This document shows positions 46,229-55,492 of a DNA stretch of 64,000 nucleotides, piece by piece. How positions within the stretch are numbered: position 1 is the stretch's first letter; each line of letters starts with the position of its first letter. The stretch lies in assembly GCA_963817855.1 (NCBI GenBank), contig CAWFQA010000004.1, forward strand, positions 558,001 through 622,000. The letters are read 5' to 3'. Made by a program: the position numbers and the translations under genes. The DNA comes from JAKAAZ01 sp963817855 (GTDB lineage Bacteria; Acidobacteriota; Terriglobia; Terriglobales; Acidobacteriaceae). The notes beneath the pieces are model-generated. The model did no database searches and was not told where the DNA came from. It saw nothing but the letters and a program-made list of their open reading frames with translations.

Positions 46229-47353
46229 ATGGCTGTGCCAATCTCACAAATGTGGACGGTTGCAACCTATGTGTTGCGCCAGCGCTGGAGTGGCCGCAAA
46301 CGTTACCCCTTGGTTCTGATGCTGGAGCCGTTGTTCCGCTGTAACCTGGCGTGCGCCGGTTGCGGAAAAATCCAATATCCGGCTCACATATTGAAGAAAC
46401 AATTGACGCCTGAAGAATGCTTTCGCGCAGTCGATGAGTGCGGTACCCCGATGGTGTCGATACCTGGCGGGGAACCATTGCTGCATCCGCAGATAGGGGA
46501 AATTGTTGAAGGATTGGTTGCAAGGAAGAAATACATCTACCTTTGCACTAATGCTCTGCTGCTGAAAGAGAAGCTGCATCTGTTCAAGCCAAGCAAATAC
46601 TTGTCCTTCTCGGTACATATGGATGGACAGCGCGAACATCATGATTTCTCCGTCTGCCTGGAGGGCGGATACGACAAAGCCATCGAGGGCATTCGCGAGG
46701 CTGTTGCCAAGGGCTTCCGTGTGACGACGAATACGACTTTGTTCGACGGCGCCGATCCGAACAGCGTGCGCGCGTTCTTTGACGAGATGATGCAGGCTGG
46801 CGTCGAGTCCATGATGGTTGCGCCGGGATACACCTACGAAAAGGCTCCGGATCAGAAGCATTTTCTGGGCAGGGCACGTTCTCGCAGATTGTTTCGCGCC
46901 ATTCTTGCGAACCGTAAGAAGAGCTGGCGATTCAATGCATCGCCCATGTACATGGAATTCCTGATGGGCAAGCGCGACTTTGTGTGTACTCCCTGGGGCA
47001 TGCCGACTTACAACATTTTCGGCTGGCAGAAACCGTGCTATCTGCTGCAGGACGGCTACGCGGACAGCTTCGCCGAGCTGATGGAAGCGACGGAGTGGTC
47101 GAATTACGGAACCGAGTCCGGCAATCCCAAGTGTGCAAATTGCATGGTCCACTCTGGATATGAGGCTTCCGGCGTGAACTTCACTTTCGGCTCTCTGAAG
47201 GGATTGTGGGCAACGGCGAAAGCGACCATGACGTTGTATCCGGATCGAGGAGCACTCGATCTTCTAAGTCAGCCGGTGAAGCCGGTGCACGCGAAAAATC
47301 CTCTCGTGAATATTGAGGTGCCGCAAACATCCCTGGAGGAAACGCGCGCATGA
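46229..47353 (+). CDS. hpnH: Radical SAM adenosyl-hopene synthase HpnH
   Basis: Joins hopene to the 5'-deoxyadenosyl group to form adenosylhopane; 374 residues. The radical-SAM cluster motif CxxxCxxC is Cys38, Cys42 and Cys45 in FRCNLACAGCGKI, followed by SIPGGEPLLHP. C-terminal cysteines (KCANCMVHSGYEASGV) are typical of the SPASM-like tail of HpnH. AAGGAG precedes the ATG. Its stop overlaps the start of the 141-aa gene (ATGA). Confidence 0.95.
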   Translation: MAVPISQMWTVATYVLRQRWSGRKRYPLVLMLEPLFRCNLACAGCGKIQYPAHILKKQLTPEECFRAVDECGTPMVSIPGGEPLLHPQIGEIVEGLVARKKYIYLCTNALLLKEKLHLFKPSKYLSFSVHMDGQREHHDFSVCLEGGYDKAIEGIREAVAKGFRVTTNTTLFDGADPNSVRAFFDEMMQAGVESMMVAPGYTYEKAPDQKHFLGRARSRRLFRAILANRKKSWRFNASPMYMEFLMGKRDFVCTPWGMPTYNIFGWQKPCYLLQDGYADSFAELMEATEWSNYGTESGNPKCANCMVHSGYEASGVNFTFGSLKGLWATAKATMTLYPDRGALDLLSQPVKPVHAKNPLVNIEVPQTSLEETRA

Positions 47354-47775
47354 CCGAATCTGCGACCAAGCCGATATCCGATCCGGACGCGATGGAAGTT
47401 GCGCCTGGAGCGGAGCGCGAAGTTCTGGAAGGCTGGATTCCGGCGCTGGCCACTGAGGAAGAAACCAGGGAGGCGCTGGAGCAGGCCTTTGGATATCGCG
47501 GCGACGTAACCATCACGCTCAAGACCGGCGTGCGCATCGAAGGCTATATCTTCGATCGCCGACCCGCGCCCGCACTGCATCGCGCCGTTGTTCGGATTAT
47601 GCCGAAGGATACTTCGGAGCGGGTCTCGATTCCTTACTCGGAAATTGCGGGGCTGGCGTTTACCGGACGCGATTCCGCAGCGGGAAAAAGCTGGGAAGCG
47701 TGGGTGCAGCGCTATTGGGAAAAGAAAGCTGCTGGCGAAAAGAATATCGGCATCCGCGCTGAGACGCTGGACTAA
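47350..47775 (+). CDS. Uncharacterised 141-aa protein translationally coupled to hpnH
   Basis: Soluble acidic protein with no signal peptide or membrane helix. I do not recognise a named family. The centre (FGYRGDVTITLKTGVRIEGYIFDRR) looks like a small SH3/Sm-like beta-barrel, followed by VSIPYSEIAGLAFTGRDSAAG and a Trp-containing helix (SWEAWVQRYWEKK). Coupling by ATGA overlap with hpnH and the hpn genes on both sides tie it to hopanoid side-chain synthesis, perhaps as an accessory or scaffold protein (inference). Confidence 0.8.
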   Translation: MTESATKPISDPDAMEVAPGAEREVLEGWIPALATEEETREALEQAFGYRGDVTITLKTGVRIEGYIFDRRPAPALHRAVVRIMPKDTSERVSIPYSEIAGLAFTGRDSAAGKSWEAWVQRYWEKKAAGEKNIGIRAETLD

Positions 47776-47822
47776 ACTGGCCGCACCACCCTTTCCTCGA
47801 GCGTCTTATCATCCTCCTTCCT

Positions 47823-48818
47823 ATGCGGATCTTTGTTACCGGAGCCACCGGATTTGTCGGGAGTCACGTTGCCCGGTCGCTGAGTGCGTCTGGAGCAGAG
47901 CTGCGATTGCTGACCCGCAAAACCAGTCGAACCGAACATCTGGAAGGGCTGCAGGCCGAACTTGTCACGGGCGATCTGCTTCAGCCGGAAAGACTACGCA
48001 GTGCAATTTCCGGCTTTGATGCGCTGGTTCACGTCGCCGCTGATTACAGACTGTGGGTCCCAGATCCAAACACAATGTATGCGGCCAATGTCGAGGGTAC
48101 AAAAGCCTTGTTGCGGCTGGCACGGGAGACCGGGGTGGGTCGAGTCGTTTACACATCGAGCGTGGCCACCATGGGATTCCGCTCTGACGGGGCTATTGTT
48201 GACGAGGAAACTCCGGTATCGGTCGAGTACATGATCGGCCATTACAAGCGCTCCAAATTTCTCGCCGAACAGGAAGCCATCGCAGCGGCACGGCTTGGCC
48301 AGCGAGTTGTCATTCTGAATCCGACGACGCCGATTGGCGCTGACGATGCGAAGCCAACACCGACGGGCCGGATCGTCGTCGATTTTCTGAACCGAAAATT
48401 TCCGGCGTATGTGGACACGGGTCTGAACCTGGTGGATGTGCAATCAGTGGCGGCCATGCATGTGGCTGCGCTGGACCGTGGCACATCGGGCGAGCGGTAC
48501 ATCTTAGGCGGAGAGAATCTTACACTGAAACAGATTTTGGATCGTATGGCCGCGATGACGGGTTTACCGTCGCCAACCATGAAGGTGCCGCACGCAGTCG
48601 CCATGACATTCGCCTTCTTCGATGAATGGATCGCGGGTCGCATGCTTGGCCATGAACCGCGGGCAACCGTGGAAGCGGTGCGAATGGGAAAGAAGAAGAT
48701 GTTTGCCAACTCGGCAAAGGCCGAACGCGATTTGGGATTTCAGGTGGTACCGGTGGACTTGGCCCTGAAGGCTGCGATCGACTGGTTTCGCACCCATGGG
48801 TATGCTCCAGCGTCATGA
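47823..48818 (+). CDS. hpnA: Hopanoid-associated sugar epimerase HpnA
   Basis: Extended SDR of 331 residues found in many hpn clusters. The Rossmann motif FVTGATGFVGSHVARSL is at the N terminus, TSSVATMG supplies the catalytic Ser, and GHYKRSKFLAE the YxxxK dyad. NPTTPIGADDAKPTPTG and YILGGENLTLKQI are characteristic of HpnA. Its exact reaction is not firmly established. The stop overlaps the hpnG start (ATGA). Confidence 0.94.
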   Translation: MRIFVTGATGFVGSHVARSLSASGAELRLLTRKTSRTEHLEGLQAELVTGDLLQPERLRSAISGFDALVHVAADYRLWVPDPNTMYAANVEGTKALLRLARETGVGRVVYTSSVATMGFRSDGAIVDEETPVSVEYMIGHYKRSKFLAEQEAIAAARLGQRVVILNPTTPIGADDAKPTPTGRIVVDFLNRKFPAYVDTGLNLVDVQSVAAMHVAALDRGTSGERYILGGENLTLKQILDRMAAMTGLPSPTMKVPHAVAMTFAFFDEWIAGRMLGHEPRATVEAVRMGKKKMFANSAKAERDLGFQVVPVDLALKAAIDWFRTHGYAPAS

Positions 48819-49507
48819 GCACCGCAGCCGCTCGACCGAGGATCGCAATTCTGGCGGCGCTACCACGCGAGGTCATGCCGCTGGTGCGCGGCTGGTCCGC
48901 GCCCGCAGTGTCACGCCAGGAAGGCACGAGCGTTTGGAAAAGCGATCGTGCGATTGTCGTATGTGCGGGCATGGGTCGAGAGCGCGTCACTCGTGCGTTG
49001 GAACTGGCTGAAGCCCGCGGTCCGCTGCGCGCAGTCATTTCTGTTGGATATGCGGGGGCGTTGCGGCACGGGATGCGGACCGATCGGGTGTACTCGCCCG
49101 CAATTGTAATCGACGGACAGACGGGCGAGCGGTTCGCATGCGAGGATGGGGAGGGTGTTTTGGTGACTGCGGATCACGTTGTGGGGCGGGATGAAAAGCC
49201 GAAGCTGGCCGCCCAGTGGGAGGCAGACTTGGTGGATATGGAGGCAGCGACAGTGGCCAGGCTGGCAAAGGTGCGAGCTCTGTCATTTCGAGCCGTTCGT
49301 GCCATCAGTGATCCAGTGGGCGACAATTTGCCGGATTTGAGACGTTTTACCGATGCGCGAGGCGGATTTCAGGGCGGATTGTTTGCAATGTATGTAGCAT
49401 TGCACCCGTGGCTGATTCCGACCACAGTCAAACTCGGCAAACAATCCGCGCGCGCATCCCAGGCAATTGCAGCAGCATTACTCCAGATTTTGAGGCAAGC
49501 GGAATAA
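48815..49507 (+). CDS. hpnG: Hopanoid-associated nucleoside phosphorylase HpnG
   Basis: MTA/SAH-nucleosidase-like enzyme of 230 residues that removes adenine from adenosylhopane to give (phospho)ribosylhopane. PRIAILAALPREVMPLV starts the fold, SVGYAGAL is the glycine-rich loop, VDMEAATVARLA carries the substrate-binding Met-Glu pair and RAISDPVGD the catalytic Asp. Overlaps hpnA; one base separates its stop from the next gene. Confidence 0.93.
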   Translation: MSTAAARPRIAILAALPREVMPLVRGWSAPAVSRQEGTSVWKSDRAIVVCAGMGRERVTRALELAEARGPLRAVISVGYAGALRHGMRTDRVYSPAIVIDGQTGERFACEDGEGVLVTADHVVGRDEKPKLAAQWEADLVDMEAATVARLAKVRALSFRAVRAISDPVGDNLPDLRRFTDARGGFQGGLFAMYVALHPWLIPTTVKLGKQSARASQAIAAALLQILRQAE

Positions 49508-49508
49508 A

Positions 49509-50603
49509 ATGGAAACAGTGACCACCCTCAACGGTTCAATTCCCTCAACAATGCGGGCAGCAGTCTATCGCGGCATCAACGATGTTCGCGTGGAGAACGT
49601 GCCTGTTCCTGAAATTGGCGCAGGCGAGGTCCTGGTCAAAATTCATAGCTCTGGAATCTGCGGGACCGACCTGAAGAAGATTCACACCGGTTCGCATTCC
49701 GCGCCGCGTATTTTCGGCCACGAAATGGCGGGCGTGATCGCCGCCGTGGGCGACAAGGTAAGCGCTTGGAAAGTCGGCGATCGAGTGATGGCGTTTCATC
49801 ACATTCCATGCGGCAAGGGCTGCTACTACTGCAGGAAGAAAACATTTTCACAGTGCGAGAGCTACAAGCGGGTGGGATGTACCGCGGGATTTGAGCCTTC
49901 AGGCGGCGGTTTCGCCGAGTACATTCGAGTGATGGACTGGATTGTAGAGCGCGGACTGGTGCGGATTCCGGATCATGTTCCTTTCGAACAGGCGATATGG
50001 ATTGAGCCCGTCAACACCTGCTACAAGGCGATCCATAATCTTCACCTGCAGCCGGATGAGACTGTGCTCGTAATCGGTCAGGGGCCGATTGGAATTCTGC
50101 TGGCCTCCCTGGCGCGGCAGACGGGCGCGACAGTGCTTACCTCAGATCTTTATCCGTCGCGTCACGAAGTGGCTTCGCAATTCGATCTGCGCCATCCCAT
50201 CTATGCCGACAAACAGAATCCGACTGCTGTGGTGAAAGACCACACCGAAGGCCGCGGCGCGGATGTTGTGATTGTGGCTGTCGGAGGGAACGCGCTGATT
50301 CGTCCGGCCATGGATGCGGTTCGGTTTGGCGGGCGCGTGCTGCTGTTTGCCGCGACGCAACACGGTGAAGTGGTGATCGATCCGGCTGCAGTCTGCATGG
50401 ACGAAAAAGCACTGATCGGATCGTATAGTTCCTCGGCGGAAGTGCAGCACATCGCGTCTCAATTGGTGCTGGATGGTTACCCCGATCGCTTCAATCTAAC
50501 TCGCCTGATCTCCCATACGTTTCCGCTGGAACAGGCGGCGGAAGCGATAGTCTTCGCCTCTGAACCTAAACCGGACTCCATGAAAGTAGTGCTTCAGCCG
50601 TAG
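49509..50603 (+). CDS. Zinc-dependent alcohol dehydrogenase I of the hpn operon
   Basis: Medium-chain dehydrogenase of 364 residues. Catalytic-zinc ligands are in GICGTDLK and GHEMAGVI; the four structural-zinc Cys lie in CGKGCYYCRKKTFSQC; the nucleotide motif is VLVIGQGPIGILLASLA. It starts one base after hpnG, so it belongs to the operon. No substrate is known for such dehydrogenases in hpn clusters; reduction of the ribosylhopane aldehyde to bacteriohopanetetrol is a natural hypothesis. Confidence 0.88.
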   Translation: METVTTLNGSIPSTMRAAVYRGINDVRVENVPVPEIGAGEVLVKIHSSGICGTDLKKIHTGSHSAPRIFGHEMAGVIAAVGDKVSAWKVGDRVMAFHHIPCGKGCYYCRKKTFSQCESYKRVGCTAGFEPSGGGFAEYIRVMDWIVERGLVRIPDHVPFEQAIWIEPVNTCYKAIHNLHLQPDETVLVIGQGPIGILLASLARQTGATVLTSDLYPSRHEVASQFDLRHPIYADKQNPTAVVKDHTEGRGADVVIVAVGGNALIRPAMDAVRFGGRVLLFAATQHGEVVIDPAAVCMDEKALIGSYSSSAEVQHIASQLVLDGYPDRFNLTRLISHTFPLEQAAEAIVFASEPKPDSMKVVLQP

Positions 50604-50620
50604 GCACTTCGCGTTCCGTC

Positions 50621-51748
50621 ATGTCAAGAGTGAAAGAAAACAGAAGTCGATCGACTCACAGTGCAGTCTGCAAGACCATCGATATGGCCGCTGAAATGAA
50701 TGCCGCTGTTTTGTACGGCAAAGAAGATGTTCGGATTGAAAGATTGCCAGTCCCGGGAGCGGGCGCAGGGGAGATCGTCGTCCGTGTCGCGGCTGCTCTG
50801 ACCTGCGGAACCGATCTGAAAGTATTTCGCCGCGGCTATCACGAGAAAATGCTGAAACCGCCTGCTCCATTTGGGCATGAAATGGCGGGCGTCGTATCGC
50901 AGGTGGGCGTTGGGGTTACGAAGTTCCAGGAAGGGGATCGCGTGGTCGCGGTCAACTCCGCACCATGTGGAGAATGCTATTTCTGCCGTCGACAGCAAGA
51001 GAATCTTTGCGACAATCTGATGTTCAATAATGGCGCTTACGCCGAATATTTTCGGATTCCCGCGCGCATTGTGACGAAGAATACATTTCTGATTCCTAAG
51101 TCGCTGCCGCTGGAGCATGCAGCTCTGACCGAGCCGCTGGCTTGTGTGCTGCACGGCCTGGATGAAATTGGCGCACAAGCCGGAGATCAGATGGTAGTGA
51201 TTGGAGCCGGTCCGATCGGGCTGATGTTTATTCACGCGGCCGCCTTGAGCAACATTGAAGTGATTGCCGTGGTGAAGCACACCGAGCAAGTACAGCAGGC
51301 CCGTTCGTTTGGCGCACATCATGTTGTGCAAACGACGATGACCGACGACGTGATTGCTGCCGTTCGCGCGCTGAGTCCGCAATGCCGCGGCGCTGATTCT
51401 GTGGTGGAGGCGGTGGCAACACCGGAGACCTGGCAATGGGCCGTCGACATGGTGCGCAAGGGTGGCGTGGTCAATTTCTTTGGCGGTTGTGCTGCGGGAA
51501 CCCAGGTGGCGCTGGATACCAACCGTCTGCACTACAACGATCTAATGCTGCGCGCGAGTTTTCATCATCGGCCATCCGTTTGTCGCCGTGCCTTCGACTG
51601 GATTGCGAGTGGCGGGTTCGAGAGCAGCAGGTTTCTGACCGGGCGAGCACCCCTGCATGAACTGGTTCCTGTTTTCAGGCGGTTCTTGAATCGCACCAAC
51701 GATATTAAGATTGCGATACATCCCGGCGAGGAATTGGATGATGGCTAG
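50621..51748 (+). CDS. Zinc-dependent alcohol dehydrogenase II of the hpn operon
   Basis: Second medium-chain zinc dehydrogenase, 375 residues, about the same architecture as its neighbour but clearly diverged. Catalytic-zinc region LTCGTDLKVF and GHEMAGVV, structural Cys in CGECYFCRRQQENLC, nucleotide motif VVIGAGPIGLMFIHAA. The first 21 residues are atypical; ATG 50684 (MAAEMNAAVLYG) may be the true start. Its end overlaps hpnC by 11 bases. Tandem dehydrogenases between hpnG and hpnC suggest two redox steps or a hetero-oligomer (inference). Confidence 0.86.
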   Translation: MSRVKENRSRSTHSAVCKTIDMAAEMNAAVLYGKEDVRIERLPVPGAGAGEIVVRVAAALTCGTDLKVFRRGYHEKMLKPPAPFGHEMAGVVSQVGVGVTKFQEGDRVVAVNSAPCGECYFCRRQQENLCDNLMFNNGAYAEYFRIPARIVTKNTFLIPKSLPLEHAALTEPLACVLHGLDEIGAQAGDQMVVIGAGPIGLMFIHAAALSNIEVIAVVKHTEQVQQARSFGAHHVVQTTMTDDVIAAVRALSPQCRGADSVVEAVATPETWQWAVDMVRKGGVVNFFGGCAAGTQVALDTNRLHYNDLMLRASFHHRPSVCRRAFDWIASGGFESSRFLTGRAPLHELVPVFRRFLNRTNDIKIAIHPGEELDDG

Positions 51749-52703
51749 CGGACTGCAGCAGACGGACAGAAATCCCGCGGACGAGCTGGAGTCGGCGTGG
51801 AGGAAGCTTCCCGCCCAATACCGCATGCCAAGGCAGACGCCAACGCTGGCGGAAGCGCAGGCCTACTGTCGGGAGTTAGCCGAATCGCACTACGAGAATT
51901 TCCATGTTGCCACATGGTTTTTGCCGAAGCGATTGCGGCCCCATTTTCAAAGCATCTATGCCTACTGCCGCATCTCCGACGACTTGGGGGATGAGGTCGG
52001 CGACACCCAGCAGTCGCTGGCGCTGCTGGATTTCTGGAACGAGGAACTGGATGCCTGCTATCAGGGAGTGACTCGTCATCCCGTATTTGTTGCTCTGGCG
52101 GAAACGATTCGCGTCTGCAACATTCCAAAGAATCCATTCGCCAACCTGCTGGTTGCATTTCGCCAGGATCAGACTGTGACGCGATACCGCACCATGCAGG
52201 ATGTGTTCGGATACTGCCGCAATTCTGCCAATCCAGTAGGACAGTTGGTGTTGTATGTCTGCGGCTACCGTGAGCCGGAGCTGTTTGCGCTGTCGGATTT
52301 CACCTGCACCGCGCTGCAACTGGCCAATTTCTGGCAGGATGTGCGCGAGGATTATCTGCGCCATCGAATCTATCTTCCGCTGGAGGATATGGAGCGATTT
52401 GGCGCGACTGAGGAGCAGATTCGCGATCGACGGTTCAACCCGGAATTTCGCAACCTGATGGAACATGAAGTGGCGTACGCGCAGAAATTGTTTGATGCGG
52501 GGCTGCCCTTGCTGCACCGGGTCGACAAAGAGATTGCGGTCGACATTGAGCTTTTCAGCCGGGGCGGGCAGGAAATTTTGCGAGCCATTCGAAAACAAAA
52601 TTACAACGTGCTCCGATCCCGACCAGTCATCTCCAAGCCCCGCAAGGCGGCGCTGCTGTTGCGCGCATTTCTCGCGCGACTGACCGCGAGGCAGGCTGCG
52701 TGA
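51738..52703 (+). CDS. hpnC: Hydroxysqualene synthase HpnC
   Basis: Prenyl-synthase-fold enzyme of 321 residues that, with HpnD and HpnE, makes squalene from farnesyl diphosphate; HpnC converts presqualene diphosphate to hydroxysqualene. The first Asp-rich site is in YAYCRISDDLGDEVGD, the second in NFWQDVREDYLRHRIYLP. YCRNSANPVGQLVL is typical of the HpnC branch. ATG 51738 lies inside the preceding dehydrogenase gene, with a GGCGAGG upstream. Its stop overlaps the hpnD start. Confidence 0.94.
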   Translation: MMASGLQQTDRNPADELESAWRKLPAQYRMPRQTPTLAEAQAYCRELAESHYENFHVATWFLPKRLRPHFQSIYAYCRISDDLGDEVGDTQQSLALLDFWNEELDACYQGVTRHPVFVALAETIRVCNIPKNPFANLLVAFRQDQTVTRYRTMQDVFGYCRNSANPVGQLVLYVCGYREPELFALSDFTCTALQLANFWQDVREDYLRHRIYLPLEDMERFGATEEQIRDRRFNPEFRNLMEHEVAYAQKLFDAGLPLLHRVDKEIAVDIELFSRGGQEILRAIRKQNYNVLRSRPVISKPRKAALLLRAFLARLTARQAA

Positions 52704-53614
52704 TTGATTCGGTGGCGCAAGCTTATGCCGCCTGCGAAACGATTGCGCGGCGAGAAGCGAAAAATTTCTATTACGCATTTCGCGCGTTGCCCAGGGCGAA
52801 GCGTGCCGCCGTGTGCGCCGTGTATGCCTTCATGCGTCATGCGGACGACCTGGCGGACGACGAGCAACTCCCGCGCGAAGAACGGCTGACACAATCGCAA
52901 CGATGGCTTGAAGACTGGCATCGTGCCGCCGCGGGTGAGCCCACAGATAATCCCGTATTTATAGCACTGCGAGATACTCAGCAGCGATTCGGAATTTCAA
53001 CAGAGTTGCTGGATCAACTGGTGCAGGGAACCATGCTCGACCTGACAGGCCCAACCAGCGGGACGGAAATTGCGACCTATCCGACATTCGAAGATTTGTG
53101 TCGCTACTGCTATTTCGTAGCCTCCGTTGTAGGCCTGGTGTGTATTCGTATTTTTGGCTATACCGATCCGCGAGCGGAAGCACTGGCTGAGCAGACGGGT
53201 ATTGCCTTTCAGCTGACAAATATTCTGCGCGATGTGCGCGAAGATGCAGAGCGTGGCAGGGTCTATCTTCCGCTTGCGGACCTAAAACAATTTCATCTGA
53301 CGCTGGAGCAGTTCACCACACGACAGCCCGGAAAGAAAATGACTGCGGACGAACGCGGCTTGATGGCGATGGAGGCTGGGCGCGCTCGAGAATATTATCG
53401 GGCCGCTGATAATCTTTTGCCGTTGATTTCGCGGGACAGCCGAGCGGCTTTGTGGGTACTGGTGACGATTTATCGACGCCTGTTGCAGCGCATTGAAAAG
53501 GCGCACTACGAAGTATTTGCGGAGCGATTGAGCGTGCCCACAGGAGAGAAGCTGTGGATCCTGGCCCGCGGATTGTGGATGGCGTTTCGTCTGCGGTTGG
53601 TGCAAAACAAATAG
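52700..53614 (+). CDS. hpnD: Presqualene diphosphate synthase HpnD
   Basis: Head-to-head condensation of two farnesyl diphosphates to presqualene diphosphate; 304 residues. Asp-rich motifs AFMRHADDLADD and TNILRDVREDAERGRVYLP bind magnesium. YCYFVASVVGLVCIRIFGY is characteristic. The GTG start overlaps the hpnC stop (GTGA), implying coupled translation and balanced amounts of HpnC and HpnD. Confidence 0.95.
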   Translation: MIDSVAQAYAACETIARREAKNFYYAFRALPRAKRAAVCAVYAFMRHADDLADDEQLPREERLTQSQRWLEDWHRAAAGEPTDNPVFIALRDTQQRFGISTELLDQLVQGTMLDLTGPTSGTEIATYPTFEDLCRYCYFVASVVGLVCIRIFGYTDPRAEALAEQTGIAFQLTNILRDVREDAERGRVYLPLADLKQFHLTLEQFTTRQPGKKMTADERGLMAMEAGRAREYYRAADNLLPLISRDSRAALWVLVTIYRRLLQRIEKAHYEVFAERLSVPTGEKLWILARGLWMAFRLRLVQNK

Positions 53615-53635
53615 CTCGTAGAAGTTTAGTTCGGA

Positions 53636-55087
53636 ATGATCTCGGCACGCCCCATGGCAGACGCGACGACTTACAGTGCGCACATTCATGACGTAGCGGT
53701 GGTTGGAGGCGGTCTCGCGGGCCTGTCGACTGCCTGCGCGCTTGCCGACTCCGGATATTACGTTCATCTGATCGAGCGACGCCCTTATGTCGGGGGTCGA
53801 GCTTCTTCTTACGAGCATCCTGGCACCGGGGAAGTCGTCGACAACTGCCAGCATGTTTTACTAGGCTGCTGCACGAACCTGATTGGCTTCTACAACCAGC
53901 TTGGCGTCGCCGATCAGATTCGCTGGTTCAACCATATTACGTTCATTGAGCCGGGTGGACGACGGAGTCTTCTGCGTCCGGGAGGATTGCCGGCACCGCT
54001 ACATAATGCGATGGCGTTTCTGCGGTCCTCCGCGCTTTCGCTGGCGGATAAGGCGTCCATCAGCCGGGGCATGATGAGTTTTCTGCGGGGCGTTCCCGCC
54101 GACGGCGGAGAGACCTTTGCGTCCTGGCTGGCTCGCCATGGGCAAACGCGGCGTGCCATCGATCGATTCTGGAATCCAGTGCTGGTCAGTGCGCTCAATG
54201 AAGACCTGGATCGCGTGTCGACCCATTACGCCGCGATGGTATTTCGCACGTCCTTCATGCAGTCGGAGCAGGCAGGTTGGATGGGAGTGCCGACGATTCC
54301 ATTGAGCGAACTGTATTCGCATGCGGTCGGCTTTATCGAGGCGCACGGCGGTGAAGTGAGCTTGCGCACGAGTGTCGACGGCTTTCAGTATGACGACCAC
54401 AGTCGACGTTGGCGCATTAGATGTGAGGGCGGCAATATCGAGGCGGATGCCGTGGTGCTCGCTGTTCCATTTGAGTCGATGCAAAAGCTGTTGCCATTAT
54501 TACCGGCGCAAACGGAGGGCGCGTCTCCATCGCTGGAGGAACAGCTGGGACATTTTCAGCATTCGCCGATCACGGGCATTCATTTGTGGTTCGATCGCGA
54601 GATTACGGACCTGGATCATGCCGTTCTGCTCGATACCACGATCCAATGGATGTACAACAAGACCCGGCTGCAGCCTGGTTGGCGTTCGGAAGGCGCAGGC
54701 AGTTATCTGGAACTCGTGGTGAGCGCTTCGAAGACGCTGGTTCCGATGTCACGCCAGGAAATTATTGACCTGGCACTGCGAGAGCTGGCGGAATTCTTTC
54801 CCGCGGTGCGTCAGGCGAAGCTGGTGAAAGCTGCGGTGGTGAAAGAAGTGCGCGCAACGTTTTCTGTTACTCCCGGACTGGATGCGTATCGGCCAGGACC
54901 TGTCACGTCGTGGCCGGGAATCTTTCTGGCAGGAGACTGGACGGCGACTGGCTGGCCATCGACGATGGAAAGTGCGGTTCGCAGTGGAAATCTTGCAGCA
55001 GAGGTAGTGACGAAGGCTGCCGGAAAGCCGCAAAAGTTTCTGCAGCCGGATTTACCGCCGCAAGGACTGATGCGGTTATTTCGGTAG
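53636..55087 (+). CDS. hpnE: Hydroxysqualene dehydroxylase HpnE
   Basis: FAD-dependent amine-oxidase-fold enzyme of 483 residues that reduces hydroxysqualene to squalene. The FAD motif VAVVGGGLAGLSTACALADSG lies at about 20-40 followed by ERRPYVGGRASSYEHPGTG, and the C-terminal FAD contact is in GIFLAGDWTATGWPSTMESAVRSG. ATG 53636 is used; ATG 53654 is also possible. Last gene of the plus-strand hpn operon; the flavoprotein step completes the HpnCDE route to the Shc substrate. Confidence 0.95.
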   Translation: MISARPMADATTYSAHIHDVAVVGGGLAGLSTACALADSGYYVHLIERRPYVGGRASSYEHPGTGEVVDNCQHVLLGCCTNLIGFYNQLGVADQIRWFNHITFIEPGGRRSLLRPGGLPAPLHNAMAFLRSSALSLADKASISRGMMSFLRGVPADGGETFASWLARHGQTRRAIDRFWNPVLVSALNEDLDRVSTHYAAMVFRTSFMQSEQAGWMGVPTIPLSELYSHAVGFIEAHGGEVSLRTSVDGFQYDDHSRRWRIRCEGGNIEADAVVLAVPFESMQKLLPLLPAQTEGASPSLEEQLGHFQHSPITGIHLWFDREITDLDHAVLLDTTIQWMYNKTRLQPGWRSEGAGSYLELVVSASKTLVPMSRQEIIDLALRELAEFFPAVRQAKLVKAAVVKEVRATFSVTPGLDAYRPGPVTSWPGIFLAGDWTATGWPSTMESAVRSGNLAAEVVTKAAGKPQKFLQPDLPPQGLMRLFR

Positions 55088-55102
55088 CGCGATTTGGTCG
55101 CT

Positions 55103-55492
55103 TTAGCGGCTTAGAAAAAATACCCCGGTGCAGACGCATACGGCTGCGACCCAGCGGCGTCCGTCCACATTTTCCTTCAAGATCCACTTGGCCGCAAAGG
55201 CGTTGGTGACAAAGGTCAGCGCTGCCGATGCGGGCGCCACCAGGCTGACATCTGCCCAACTAAGCGCAAACAGCAGCGAGAAAAAACTCAGGGCCATGCA
55301 CAACACGCCGGAAAAAAATCGCATGTTGAGCAACACGGCAAAGATTGCACCCTTGAGCCCGGAATGGCTGCGGATCACATCAAAATCGCCGATTTCGCGG
55401 ATGGCCCCGGCCAGCAAAACGTCCCCGATTGTGGCCAACAGCACAATCACACCGATCATTGCCCAGACAGCGGCTTGGCCAGAGAGATTCAT
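55103..55492 (-). CDS. Four-helix DMT/EamA-like membrane protein A
   Basis: Small inner-membrane protein of 129 residues with four hydrophobic helices, half the size of a normal EamA transporter; SWADVSLVAPASAALTFVTNAFAAKWILKENV is the DMT-type signature. Its start overlaps the stop of the second four-helix gene (ATGA), so both are made together and may form a heterodimer like ArnE/ArnF lipid flippases. Placed between hpnE and hpnJ. Confidence 0.75.
   Translation of the reverse strand: MNLSGQAAVWAMIGVIVLLATIGDVLLAGAIREIGDFDVIRSHSGLKGAIFAVLLNMRFFSGVLCMALSFFSLLFALSWADVSLVAPASAALTFVTNAFAAKWILKENVDGRRWVAAVCVCTGVFFLSR

Noticed and set aside
46244..47152. A 302-codon minus-strand ORF opposite hpnH
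   Set aside because: HpnH has its CxxxCxxC and operon context; the antisense frame is a shadow.
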